This document shows, piece by piece, positions 1 through 11,182 of a stretch of 64,000 bases of DNA (position 1 is its first letter; each line of letters begins with the position of its first letter). Source of the stretch: Antilocapra americana (lineage: Eukaryota > Chordata > Mammalia > Artiodactyla > Antilocapridae). The translations under genes and the position numbers were made by a program. The stretch lies in assembly GCA_007570785.1 (NCBI GenBank), contig ML661885.1, positions 11,387,355 through 11,451,354 of the forward strand. The letters are read 5' to 3'. The notes below the pieces were generated by a model that did no database searches, was not told the DNA's origin, and saw nothing but the letters and a program-made list of their open reading frames with translations.

Positions 1-64
1 GGATCCTCCTGACACAGGTCTTCCGCATTGCAAGCCGATTCTTTATTGTCTGAGCCTATTTTAT

Positions 65-76
65 GTATATATAGAC

Positions 77-135
<59 letters not shown>
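65..135. repeat. (TA)n/(GT)n microsatellite
   Basis: A TATATA-rich start passes into about 25 uninterrupted GT units. Length polymorphism is likely. Confidence 0.95.
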
Positions 136-444
136 CCCCGTTTTTTTAATTTCTCTCCTATCTAGGTCCCCACAGAGTTGACAGATCTTTAGAATGCACC
201 AATTGCCACAATGCCCAGGAGTCTTTGCATTTATTCTTCTCTTTGCCTGAAATACTCTGTATTTTGAATGCATTTCATGAATACATTCAAAATACATAAT
301 ATTTTTTTGAATGTCTGGTTCTAGTTTTACCCTCAGGTCTCAGATCAAGTAGCATTTCCTATACTTCATCCCCATTTCTCTGATGTATTTTCAGCTTTTT
401 TCCCCATAGAACTTTCCAGAATCTATATTTTACTTAGGTAAGTT
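136..444. other. Intronic sequence, nothing recognised
   Basis: Ordinary AT-rich sequence with no exon, RNA gene or repeat family I can name. Confidence 0.5.
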
Positions 445-647
445 AAAGTGTTAGTTGCTCAGTCATGTCTGACTCTTTGTGACCCCATGGACTATAGCCC
501 ACCAGGCTCCTCTGTCCATGGAATTCTCCAGGCAAGAATAGTGGAGTGGGTAGCCTTTTCCAGGGCATCTTCCTGACCCAGGGATTGAACCTGGCTCTCC
601 TGCATTGCAGGTAGGTTCTTCTGCCATCTGAGCCATCAGGGAAGCCC
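445..647 (-). mobile_element. Bov-tA type SINE
   Basis: Reading plus to minus, it shows the inverted SINE: CTCAGTCATGTCTGACTC near 459, the block around CCATGGAATTCTCCAGGC, and the tRNA-derived head inverted at the right end (CCATCAGGGAAGCCCA). The SINE therefore lies on the minus strand. Short open frames here are SINE-derived. Confidence 0.92.
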
Positions 648-1830
648 ATGTTTTACGTATTGGTTTTGTTATTTGTTTATTGACTAACGCTTCCAAACAA
701 TAAGCTCCTTAATTCCTGGACCATGCCAGTCTTGTTTATTCTGAAAAAAGAGTCTACTATAAATATGTAATAAGGAAGTGAAGGATATATCAAGGGAACT
801 TTTGCTGTCTGTAGAATCTAGAGCATATTATCATAAGAGATGAAACTGCTAATTGGGGACCAGTTTTAGGTAGCTTTGAATGCTATGAAGGGAAACATGT
901 GGAGTTTGTTTGTTTGGAGGGCAGATATTTTTGCAGGTAATGTTGCATCTAGAGAAGATTTTTTTATAAAGCTGTTGACTTAATTTATTCATTTATTCTT
1001 TCTTTCTCTTAGCACATGTGCAAGGAACTGTTCTTTGATCTTGGGAAACAAAGATGTCTAAGACATGTTTCCTGACCTAAAGAACCCCGCAGAGAGCTGA
1101 GCTGGTAAACACATGATTTAATACAGTGGCATGAGTGTTGTGCAGAATTATATTCATAATATTATTAAAACACTGCCTATGCCTAACTAACTCTGGGCCT
1201 GATCAGAGTCTTTTTTTTTCAGAGCCATTAAAAAAAAATTTCATGTGGTTCCTATTATGATGGTCACTTCTTTGAAGCTGTATTTAGTCGGCATCAGTGA
1301 TATCATTAGACCACAACTCCTTCTTTTACTAAATACTAATTCAAACATTCATATGACTATTAACAAGGCTATGATTTTCTTCATGTTCTTACCACTCTAG
1401 CCACAGTCAGATAGCTCTAGTTGGACACCTGATCACTATGTCTGTTCTGTGTCTTCTGGAAATATTTATACCTAAGACTCTGAAACTCAAATTTTGCTGC
1501 TGTCTGTTGATCTAAAATGTGGGAGATAAGTAGGTTGGCTGTGTACGTATGGTTGTGTAACATCAAACTCCTGCATGACCAAGAATCAGGTTTCCCAGGA
1601 TGTAGAGAAAACCATATGCAAATGATAAAGCATATGGTAGAGATAAGAGATGGACAGAAACATGTGGTGGGCTTCAAATACCTGCCTTTACTTGTTCCTG
1701 AAAACTAGCATCATCTTTATACTTCTTGTAGATTGATTATCCATGCCATTCTGAGTCTGTGAGCCAATAAATCCATGTTTTTGTCCAAACTAGAGATTTG
1801 ACTGAACCATCCTTTTTTTGGAATATTATT
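648..1830. other. Intronic sequence, nothing recognised
   Basis: AT-rich single-copy-looking DNA. Two opposed short open frames around 1417-1708 have no splice context or recognisable protein. Confidence 0.4.
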
Positions 1831-1831
1831 T

Positions 1832-1985
1832 TTTTCACTTTAATTGTGATGTAGTTGACATAAGGCACTTTATAAGTTTAAGGTATATGGTGTAATGCCT
1901 TGACATACATGTATTGCAAAATGACTACCACAGTAAGTTTAGTTAGCATCCATCATCTTACATAGTTGCAAAAAAGTAGAAAATC
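1832..1985 (-). repeat. Ancient L1 3' UTR fragment
   Basis: The sequence from TTCACTTTAATTGTGATGTA through a TTAGTTAGCATCCATCATCT block resembles the antisense of old mammalian L1 3' untranslated regions. It is identified by pattern memory only. Confidence 0.6.
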
Positions 1986-4062
1986 TTTTAAAAATCCCTA
2001 GGAAAAGTTAGATTTGAAAAGAAGAAGAAATATGGTTGAATTCTTAAAAGGAACCATAGGGAAAAATGGAAAGTAATCCCAATATATAGATACAGTAAAA
2101 TTTTCTTCAAGTTTAAAAACAAACAAAAGACATTTCTTTGCAAAGCAAAACATAACTTGTCAGCACTAAAATAAAGGTATTCCTTATTGTTGCTGAGAAT
2201 AATCCCAGATGGATGGTTGGATATGAATGAAGAGATAAGAGCAATAAAAATGGTAAATATATAGGTACATATAAATGTGTGCTAATGGTATAAAATAAAA
2301 ATTAAAAATATCTGTGGGGTCATATATATGTATATATTTCATATATCTTGCATGTTATAGATAGTTATAATACATAACAATAAGCATATAAACCAGGGTA
2401 ATAAGTAGTGTCAAATATTCTGACTTTCTTGCAAAAGCTGAGACAAGGGGAAAATGCCAATTAATACTTAATGTAGCTAAGTCAAGTATTAATTTTAATT
2501 TTATTATAAATAAACAATAATTTATCATTTATTTTTAATTTAATAATTTATTAATAAATACTTTTATTATAAATATTTTTAATAATTTAATTTATAATTT
2601 CAGTGGTTTTAGGTAACCATTAAAAGAATCTTAAACGTGTATAACTTGCAGACTAACAGAGAGTAAAGTAGGAAAATTTTCAATTAACTCAAAGAAAATA
2701 AGAAAAAAAATGAACATAATCTTGATAGAATAACTAGAAAGGTGATAGAAATAAGATAGGATTTTTTTCCCACAATTATTGTATAACTGTAGTCTTTTAA
2801 GACATTGCAGTGATGGTATAAGATTGACTAATTGATTAATGAAATAAAATGTACTTCTAGAAATAGGCCCATATTTATATGGCTCCTTTGATTTATGACT
2901 CTTTTAGGATCGAATCAGACTAACGCGTTACTAAGGAATATCCAGTGAATCCATACCCAATTTGAAAATATCCTTTCTGTGCAGACAAACATCCTTTCCT
3001 TAGATCATCAGCTCCTAAAGGAAGTGCCAGGTGTAAACTATGACATTTCCTCATGACGCTCTGTTATGCTGAGCATCCTGTCTTAGTTACACATTATTTA
3101 TAAATGATAAAAGGCTAAAATAAAATAATTCTTACTCAACCGAGGAACCTCCTCCTTCTTATGGTGACTTCTACATACATCTGCTACTTCCACCATGGAT
3201 TGATTTAATTATTTTCTTTGAGTCAGGAAGTGCTTAATTATTTCTGCTGAGTATCACCTGTATTGTATTCCTATGGAGATATTTTCAAGACTGTGGAAAG
3301 TCCTACCTAACATCATAATAGTTTCACTGATAGACTACTGTATTGAATAATATAAATTCTTTAACTAAAATTAGATCCATATTGTATGCCAATGTTTCTC
3401 ACTGAGGACCTTGATGTTGGCATGGAAATTTAACTACAAGCTTGTACGTTTGTGTGAAAACTTTTCAAAGAAGATACTAAGTATTCAAAAATTAAAATAA
3501 ATATGGAATCTACTTTAGTATCTCTAATACAGAGATGTCTTCTAGGAGGGATTAATAGGTATTAGATAAAATATTCCATAACTTGTCATCTGCTAGTCAG
3601 GTTTATTATTTGCTTATATTATTGAGAGCAGAGAGAATTTAGTGTATAAAACTCAGCTCTAAAGTTTAGAATAATTATTTCTTAATTTTGGTATTTTCAT
3701 TATTCTTAATCTTCATTACAAAACCACTCTCTCTGTTTTTTTTAAACTTTCCATACCTAGATTATGCTCTATAATATATAAGGTGAATTAGTTGCCTTTT
3801 ATTTTGTATTACAAATGAGTATTAGGAATCTAATTTTATATTCAATTATATTTAAGAAGGGCCAAAGAACCTTTCGAAATAGGATTGAAAGTTTCTTAGG
3901 TCTCTCTGGTTGTGTTTGGATGTGTGGCTAAGATTGTTTGCATTGGTGGGTTGTTGGTGAGGGGCAGGTGACCTAGAATGAGTAGAGAGTTAACACACAC
4001 CTTAGTAAAAGTACATATGTCCTAGTTGGGTTGTGCATCTAGTATGAAGTCCTTTAATGTAT
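1986..4062. other. AT-rich intronic DNA with a low-complexity A/T block
   Basis: No gene is recognised. Positions 2466-2610 are almost pure A and T (repeated ATTTATTA/TAATTTA words). The rest is ordinary intronic sequence. Confidence 0.5.
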
Positions 4063-4285
4063 TGTTGCTGTTTAGTTACTAAGTTGTGACTGACTCGTTT
4101 GCAACCCCATTGACAGAGGAGCCTGGTGGGCTACAGTCTCCTCTCTCCATGGGATTTCCCAGGCAAGAATACTGGAGTGGTTGCCATTTCCTCCTCCAGG
4201 GGATCTTCCCCACCCAAGGATCGAACATGAGTCTCCTGCATTGGCAGACAGAGTCCTTACTGCTGAGCCACCAGAGAAACCCCTG
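4063..4285 (-). mobile_element. Bov-tA type SINE
   Basis: An inverted SINE copy running from TTGTTGCTGTTTAGTTACTA to GAGCCACCAGAGAAACCCC, with moderate substitutions. It is responsible for the overlapping open frames on both strands. Confidence 0.9.
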
Positions 4286-5117
4286 TTACTGTATGGTGAA
4301 TGATTAAATCTGTGTAAAATATTTGACATCTGTGCATATCAGCAGTAAATAACTGATACTTTTAAGCATTTATTTTCACATTCTTCCTTTCCTGTTGAGC
4401 TCAGCCTTTCAGGGAAATCTTAGTTCTCATTGTGAATGAGAAGGTTTAGGGCAGCCCTGGTCATGGTCCTGAGGTGGAGGAATGTTAACTAACCAGAGGG
4501 CAGTCTGAGTTCTGTGAGCAGAAGAGTCCAACTGGAAAACATCAAATAGATATCTGTCTCACTTGTACATGGAAACTTTGTGCTGCATTGGAACCTGTTT
4601 CTTGCCAAAGGCAAAACAGAGTTTAGAAGTGTAATGAAGCAGAAAAAAAAAATTCCCTCCATTCTACTTCTGTTTAGGAAAATGGAATGAGAAACAAGGC
4701 AAGGGTTCTGGAGGGGGTAGAAACCAGTTGGGATTCTATCAATTGGGAATCCTGACATCAATTTAAAATAAGGGTGTTTCATATGGTATTTTGGAGACAG
4801 CTGATTTTCAAATATTCTCTCATTCATTTGTTGACAATTCAATGCCCATTAACTGCCTATTTATAAAAAGCGGGTGGTGGTGAAGAGCGTGAGTGTCTGG
4901 AAGATTGTGATCTCATGCTAATTTTTAATAGGACCTAATTAAAAAGAGAAAATTGAAACATATGCAGATTTAGAATAAATTAATTCAGTCATCAGATCTT
5001 AGTGCCAGTTTTGAACTAAAATATCCTGCAGATGGTAATGTGCCACATGCCAATTAATATTTAAGATAATTATGTGTGTTGAGTAAAAAATACATTTGAT
5101 TGACATTGTCTCCATTA
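4286..5117. other. Intronic sequence, nothing recognised
   Basis: A 117-codon minus-strand open frame at 4489-4842 has no recognisable domain or splice context and is probably chance. Confidence 0.4.
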
Positions 5118-5330
5118 TTAGGCTTTGCATGTGGTAAAGAATCCACCTCCCAATGCAGGAGACATAAGAAATGCAGGTTTGATCCCTGGGTCGGAAGATC
5201 CCCTGGAGGGGGAAATGGCAACCCACTCCAGTATTCTTGCCTGGAAAATTCCATGGACAGAGGAACCTGGCAGGTTATAGTCCATGGAGTTGCAAAGAGT
5301 CGGACACGACTGAGCATGCTTGCATGCACA
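5118..5330 (+). mobile_element. Bov-tA type SINE
   Basis: Plus-strand copy: a tRNA-like head (GGCTTTGCATGTGGTAAAGA), the CCCTGGAGGGGGAAATGGCA block, and the BovB-derived tail AAGAGTCGGACACGACTGAG. Confidence 0.92.
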
Positions 5331-6480
5331 TTTCCATTATTACTAGAGTGTAATATCCTTTATGTTTATTGATTTAACAAAGAGACTGTATAATTACAAA
5401 GTCCTGAGATTTTGGAAATGGTTTTAATTTTGTTTCCTGATAACTTTCTACTGAGACTAGGACTTCTTTCTCAGGAAATGAAGTAAGAAGTAACTAATTC
5501 CCAAGTACTAATTAAGTAACATTTTAGGCCTAATGCCATGCTCTGTGTTTGCTGTGGGACCTGGAACAAAGATTCTTAACCTGGAATCATTGAAACCTTT
5601 GAGTGTCAGCCCTTAGGCCACATTATGTAAAATTTGATGTTTGTGTGTATACACATGCTTTTGGTTTTTTAACCAAGAGATTCCATAGTTTTCATCAAAT
5701 GAAATGAATCTGTTATTAAAATTATTTCTACTGGGTCATGATTACTTGTTGCCTTAACTGTTCACTTACTTAATAATAAATGACTGTGATGAGCTACCAA
5801 CTTACTCATGGTTTTGCCTTTAACTGCTGGACATTCAAACTAAAATGCATTTTGAGACAGTCATTACTGCTATTAATTGATAGTTAGCATTCATTCTCTA
5901 GTTTATTAATTATGACCATATTCTATACAGTACAAGGTTCTATATAGTACAAGCCCTAACTTCCATGTATTTACATGATATATAATACAAATTTATGCTC
6001 AGTAATTACTTAATGATTTGTGCTCTCTGGAATGTTTTTCAACATTTAAAAAATAATATTATCTTCCTATATATTTATATTTAAAAAATGATATATTTTA
6101 ATAGGTAACACAATTATAATTAGCAAAAAAGGAAGCATATCAATTCAGTGGCTGTCTCAATATAGTGTATTCATGATTAAAGACTGCAGTTTATAATAAA
6201 TTGTATTAAGAGAACATTTATCAGTCTTAATAATCAGAAAAAAATGAGTCCAATAAAATGATGCAATGTGCATATTGTTTCAAAGCATATGCTCTAAAAA
6301 CATATGCTAAAATGGCAATAGCAGTAGTAATAATAAATTTATACATATATAAAATGATATATGCATACATAAACATAATAGTAAACTTGAAGATATTAGC
6401 TAACACCACCCTTGGACGTATTATTAAGGGGGTTTTGGTTATGAAAATTGAAGCCAGTCTGTATCTGGATCATATAGGTT
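5331..6480. other. AT-rich intronic DNA, nothing recognised
   Basis: Only AT-rich sequence with short chance frames on both strands near 6227-6497. Confidence 0.4.
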
Positions 6481-6484
6481 TTAA

Positions 6485-7258
6485 TACAGATGAATGAGTA
6501 AAGAAGATGTGGCACATATATACAATGAACTATTACTCAGTCATCAGAAGGAACAAACTTCAGTGACTTGTCATTTTGTGAATGAACCTAGAGCCTGTCA
6601 TGCAGAGTAAAGTAAATCAGAAAGAGAAAAACAAGTATCATATGGTAACATATATATATGGAATCTAGAAAAATGGTACTTATGAACCTATTAGCAGGGC
6701 AGGAGTAGAGGCACAAACGTAGAGAATGGACTCGTGGACACAGAAGTGCAGAGAAGCGTGGGGGACGAACTGAGAGAGTAGCACTGTCGTGTATACACCA
6801 CCAAGTGTAAAACCAGTGGCGAGTGGGAAGCTGCTGTATGGCACAGGGAGCTCAACTTGGTGCTCTGTGATGACCTAGAGGGGTGGAATGGAGGAGGATG
6901 AGGGGAGGCTCAAGACAGAGGGGATATATGGATACATATGGCTGATTAACGTTCTGCAGCAGAAACTAACACAACATTGTAAAGTGATTATATTCCAAAG
7001 CATGTGGTGTGCTCAGTGACTGAGTCATGTCCAGCTCTTTGGGACCCCGTGGACTGTAGCCTGCCAGGGTCTTTTGTCCATGGGATTCCCCAGGCAAGAA
7101 TATTACTGGAGTAGGTTGCCATTTCCTTCTCCAGGAGATCTTCCCCAGCCAGGGATTGAACTTGTGTTTACTGCATTGGCAGGTGGGTTCTTTACTCCTG
7201 AACCACCAGGGAAGCTCTATATTCCAATAAAACATATGGAAAAAAATGAAATAAAGAC
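6485..7258 (+). mobile_element. L1 3' end (ruminant type), interrupted by a SINE
   Basis: The element begins in the last part of ORF2 and continues through the characteristic 3' UTR: GGGCAGGAGTAGAGGCACAA, then the GGAAGCTGCTGTATGGCACA block and a TAACACAACATTGTAAAGTG end. After the nested SINE at 6999-7217 it resumes with ATTCCAATAAAACA and an A-rich tail. It is 5'-truncated and non-coding. Confidence 0.85.
6999..7217 (-). mobile_element. Bov-tA type SINE nested in the L1 tail
   Basis: An inverted SINE flanked by a perfect 10-bp duplication TATATTCCAA (6989-6998 and 7218-7227). The duplicated bases are part of the L1 3' end, so the SINE landed after the L1. Confidence 0.93.
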
Positions 7259-7300
7259 AGTATAGGGATACTTTAATTTACTTTAAAAGGAAAAAAACCC

Positions 7301-7404
7301 CAGAAACTTTCCATCTAACTTGAAAGTTAAAAAAGAAAAAAGCACAAGATCTTACGAGCTTTTTTTTTCTTTGTTTAACTTTCAAGTTAGATGGAAAGTT
7401 TCTG
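7301..7404. repeat. Perfect 31-bp inverted repeat with a 42-nt spacer
   Basis: The left arm 7301-7331 (starting CAGAAACTTTCCATCTAACT) is the exact reverse complement of the right arm 7374-7404. Imperfect pairing continues inward through the A-rich and T-rich spacer edges and outward through ACTTTAA/TTAAAGT words, so the whole 7265-7420 segment is close to palindromic. It could be a MITE-like palindromic element or a fold-back LINE tail. No terminal target duplication is evident. Confidence 0.85.
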
Positions 7405-7540
7405 AATTTAAGTTAAAGTCCTGTTATCTGACCTAATTTTGCTTTATCAGAGTAAAGCAAAGGGCTTCTGTAATAAGAGTAGTCTAGTTGGTCTTTCTAT
7501 TTATTTTTCTCTTTATTTTCTCATTGCTTTTATAATGTAT

Positions 7541-7759
7541 GAAAGAAAGTGAAAGTGAAGTCACTCAGTCGTTTTGACTCTTTGCGACGCCATGGACAGT
7601 AGCCTACACCAGGCTCTCCCGTCCATGGGATTTTCTAGGCAAGAGTACTGGAGTGGGTTGCCATTTCCTTCTCCAGGGACTCTTCCTGACCCAGGCATCA
7701 AACCCAGGTCTCCTGCATTGTAGACAGACAGTTTACCGTCTGAGCCATCAGGGAAGTCC
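7541..7759 (-). mobile_element. Bov-tA type SINE with 13-bp target duplication
   Basis: An inverted SINE that starts with a GAAAGTGAAAGTGAAGT tail remnant and ends with GAGCCATCAGGGAAGTCC. The target duplication TTTTATAATGTAT occurs at 7528-7540 and 7760-7772. Confidence 0.94.
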
Positions 7760-7772
7760 TTTTATAATGTAT

Positions 7773-8352
7773 AACTGATTTAAATGGAATATAATACATT
7801 TTTTTCTACAGAAGGAAAACCTAAAATGATTTAAATTTTGTTCCACTGATGTGTAATTGGGTTTTAATTGAACCCTGCATTGCTTTACCACATAGAGGAA
7901 TGACCTAAGTTATAGCTGTAATAATTGCAATTTTAAATAACAGAAGTAAAGACCTGTGCCAACTGATTGTTGGCTCACCTAATTTTTAGAATATAAAAAC
8001 TTGTTATATTAATTTGTCTGACAAATATGTTGCTTCACAATGTGTTTGTGGTAGAAATCCTTTGCTCTTTTTAGTTCCAACTTTATGTTCAGTCTGCACA
8101 GTTTTGAGATACCTTGAACTATTTTATCCATGTCTCTGAGATTAACTTGTAATATTGTCATCTACAAAATCCATTTAGCCTCTAATCAGACAAATCCATG
8201 TGTTCCTAGACTGTTATAAATGTCAACAAATATCTCTGAGATAGGACAGCAGTTTCTGGTGTAGCAGTTCAGAAGAATGTATTTTACTGGGCTAAGAAAT
8301 CTATGGATGCTTTCATCATTGTTTATTAGGACAATAAGAGACATTAGTTCTA
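7773..8352. other. Intronic sequence, nothing recognised
   Basis: No exon or known repeat identified. Confidence 0.4.
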
Positions 8353-8513
8353 GTAGTTCAGTCACTCAGTCATGTCCAACTCTTTGTGACCCCATGGACT
8401 GCAGTACGCCAGGCTTCCCTGTCCATCACCAACTCCCAGAGCTTACTCAAACTCGTGTCCATCGAGCTGGTGATGCTGTCCAACCTTCTCATCCTCTGTC
8501 ATCCCCTGGGTTT
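8353..8513 (-). mobile_element. BovB 3'-end fragment
   Basis: The antisense BovB tail (CAGTCACTCAGTCATGTCCA through CTCATCCTCTGTCATCCCCT) is only about 160 bp long. It is a heavily truncated copy next to a TTCATTCATTCATTTAA run. Confidence 0.85.
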
Positions 8514-8761
8514 GATATACCAAATATTCATTCATTCATTTAACACCAGCTATGAGCTCTGTAGACTCTAGGCCCTAAGGAGAGAGTAGCGATCAAATCA
8601 GTTGGTCCTTGGGTCTTGGTGCTGTAGTAGGGAAGGAAGAGAGACAGGCACAAACTGAATGGTAAATATGAAATGAGATGATTCTGGAGAATGCTAACTA
8701 CCCTAAAGGATTATGAAGATTTGTTAGGGTAAACTTTTTAAGAAGATATCATTAGAGACTG

Positions 8762-9999
8762 AATGATGACGATGCTCAAAATTCTCCAAGCCAGGCTTCA
8801 CAAGTACGTGAACCGTGAACTTCCAGATGTTCAAGCTGGTTTTAGAAAAGGCAGAGGAACCAGAGACCAAATTGCCAATATCCACTGGATAATGGAAAAA
8901 GCAAGAGAGTTCCAGAAAAATATCTATTTCCGCCTTATTGATTATGCCAAAGCCTTTGACTGTGTGGATCATGATAAACTGTGGAAAATTCTGAAAGAGA
9001 TGGAATACCAGACCACCTGACCTGCCTCTTGAGAAACCTGTATGCAGGTCAAGAAGCAGCAGTTAGAACTGGACATGGAACAACAGACTGGTTCCAAATA
9101 GGGAAAGGAGTATGTCAAGGCTGTATATTGTCACCCTGCTTATTTAACTTATATGCAGAGTACTTCATGAGAAACCCTGAGCTGGAGGAAGCACAAGCTG
9201 AAATCAAGATTCCTGGGAGAAATACCAATGACCTCAGATATGCAGGTAACACCACCCTTATGGCAGAAAGTGAAGAAGAACTAAAGAGCCTCTTGATGAA
9301 AGTGAAAGCGGAGAGTGAAAAAGTTGGCTTAAAGCTCAACATTCAAAAAACTAAGATCATGGCATCTGGTCCTATCACTTCATGGCAAATAGATGGGAAA
9401 CAGTAGAAACAGTGGCTGACTTTTTTTGGGCTCCAAAATCACTGCAGATGGTGATTGCAGCCATGAAATTAAAAGATGCTTACTCCTTGGAAGGAAAGTT
9501 GTGGCCAACCTAGATAGCATATGAAAAAGCAGAGGCATTACTTTTTGAACAAAGGTCCATCTAGTCAAGGCTATGGTTTTTCCAGTGGTCATGTATGAAT
9601 GTGAGAGTTGGATCAAAAAGAAAGCTGACCACCGAAGAGCTGATGCTTTTGAACTGTGGTGTTGGAGAAGACTCTTGAGAGTCCCTTGGACTGAAAGGAG
9701 ATCCAACCAGTCTGTCCTGGGTGTTCATTGAAAGGACTGATGTTGAAGCTGAAACTCCAATACTTTGGCCACCTGATGTAAAGAGCTGAGTCATTTGAAA
9801 ATACCCTGATGCTGGAAAAGATTGAGGGCAGCAGGAGAAGGGGATGACAGAGGATGAGATGGTTGGATGGCATCACTGACTCAATGGACATGGGTTTGGG
9901 TAGACTCTGGGAGTTGGTGACCGACAGGAAGGCCTGGCATGCTGCGGTTCGTGGGGTTGCAAAGAGTTGGACATGACTGAGAGACTGAACTGAACTGAT
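8762..9999 (+). mobile_element. BovB (RTE-type) LINE, reverse-transcriptase part and 3' end
   Basis: A 5'-truncated BovB copy. The first frame (8763-9020) gives the RT motif AGFRKGRGTRDQIANIHW and the IDYAKAFDCVDHDKLW block. A frameshift near 8995 moves the reading to 8981-9406, which continues with LTCLLRNLYAGQEA and GVCQGCILSPCLFNLYAEY. The catalytic box expected as YADD reads YAGN at 9239-9250, so both catalytic aspartates are altered. Further breaks follow, and the copy ends with the usual AGAGACTGAACTGAACTGA tail. It is an inactive fossil, not a gene. Confidence 0.95.
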
Positions 10000-10869
10000 G
10001 ACAAGCCAGCCCTCTGAACATCCCAGAAAAGAACATTCAAGGCAGAGGAAATAGGCCACCAAGAAAAAAAGGCAATGGGATGGGAAATTTCCAGTATCCC
10101 TTCCATCAGCATTGCTATTACTTGATACACACTGTATCACTAGAGCCACTGTTTCTCACAGAATCTGAACTTAAAAAATGACAATTGACAGACTAGAATT
10201 CTGAGCTAACAAGATGAAATGTGACTAATAGGAATCTAAAGTGGTACATGCAGGTTCATGAACTCAGTTACACAGCACAAAATGATGTTCAGTTGGCTTG
10301 GCAGCTGTTGATAAAAGGGCAGTCTGGGGATTCTAATTGACCACAAATTGGAGCTTGCTCTTGCAATTTCTGACCAGTAAAAGCAATGTGTAGATATTAC
10401 CCTTAGGCAGACTTCTCCCCAGTTTAAAGCATCATTAGAGCAGTCCAAAAATGGAACTCTCTATTGCTTCACTCATTAAAAAAAAAGAAAAGAAAAGAGC
10501 AAGAAAGAATGAATAACTTTCAGGTCTTTTGAAAAAAGAAACTTCTGTTAAAGAACCAGTGTAAAATATTTTTTGGTTTCTCTGAAGCTGTGACTTGTTA
10601 TTGGTTTCTTTCATTTCAACATTTTCTTAATTTGGGGATATTTATGTTTAGTTAAGAAAGAAAAATGACATTGGCATATAAGTTGTATGATGAGGTCTAT
10701 TGAAAATTTGATATATAATGGCATCTCTCAAAATAGTAATCTGAAACTTCTTTTACTGTAATTTTTCAAAATAACTTAAACTTCCAGTATGTTTTGGACA
10801 AATAAAATATTAAAACTCCGAATATGTCTTGGCTTTGCCGTGTTTTAGCCATGTAATGAAAACAATTTG
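10000..10869. other. Intronic sequence, nothing recognised
   Basis: AT-rich DNA with a short A/G-rich run near 10480. No exon was identified. Confidence 0.4.
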
Positions 10870-10990
10870 CTTTCCTCAAAATGAGACCAATAACTTGTAC
10901 CTGCCTGAAAAGATTGTTATGAGAATTAAATTGCTGTGTATAGGGCAGGTAAAGCAGTGCCTAGTAATAGTAAGTGATGTGTTTGTGTTT
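10870..10990 (+). repeat. MIR-like SINE fragment
   Basis: The sequence AAAGATTGTTATGAGAATTA and the following GCAGTGCCTAGTAATAGTAA match the core pattern of MIR elements (GGATTAAATGAG ... GTGCCTGGCACATAGTAAG) with many substitutions. It lies about 45 bp upstream of a C8orf34 exon. Confidence 0.6.
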
Positions 10991-11034
10991 GCAGTTATTA
11001 TTAGATGTAAACGTATGCTCTACTCTGCCTTCAG

Positions 11035-11182
11035 GAATTAATGACCAAGTTAATAACTGAGACACCTGACCAGCCAATCCCATTTCTCATTGACCATCTT
11101 CAGTCAAAACAAGGAAACCGTGGACAACTTCAAAGAACCTTATCTGGATCTGCAGCTCTCTGGGCAGAAAGTGAAACATTAG
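11035..11182 (+). CDS. C8orf34: C8orf34 internal exon encoding the RIIa-like dimerisation segment
   Basis: This is an internal coding exon of C8orf34, a poorly characterised vertebrate protein whose N-terminal part resembles the RIIa/DPY30 dimerisation-docking fold. The acceptor is TTCAG at 11030-11034 after a pyrimidine-rich stretch, and the donor is GTAAAT at 11183. The exon enters in phase 0 and leaves in phase 1, giving 49 codons plus one base. The translation begins [20 protein letters not shown], continues [20 protein letters not shown] and ends ALWAESETL, which matches the human protein as I recall it. The run of hydrophobics with PxxPIPFL is typical of the second helix of an RIIa-type domain, so this exon probably carries most of helix 2 and a basic tail. 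The first helix would come from an upstream exon not in this window. A MIR-like repeat lies just upstream in the intron. The biochemical role of the protein is not established. Confidence 0.93.

Noticed and set aside
1..6. BamHI site GGATCC at the first base
   Set aside because: A six-base word at the edge of an arbitrary window is not evidence of a cloning junction.
445..647. Possible tRNA gene in SINE heads
   Set aside because: The tRNA-like heads belong to Bov-tA SINEs and are degraded; no cloverleaf with an intact anticodon arm is supported here or in the other copies.
4489..4842. 117-codon minus-strand frame
   Set aside because: No recognisable domain, no splice sites, AT-rich composition like its surroundings.
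9613..10149. 178-codon minus-strand frame
   Set aside because: Antisense of the BovB 3' end.
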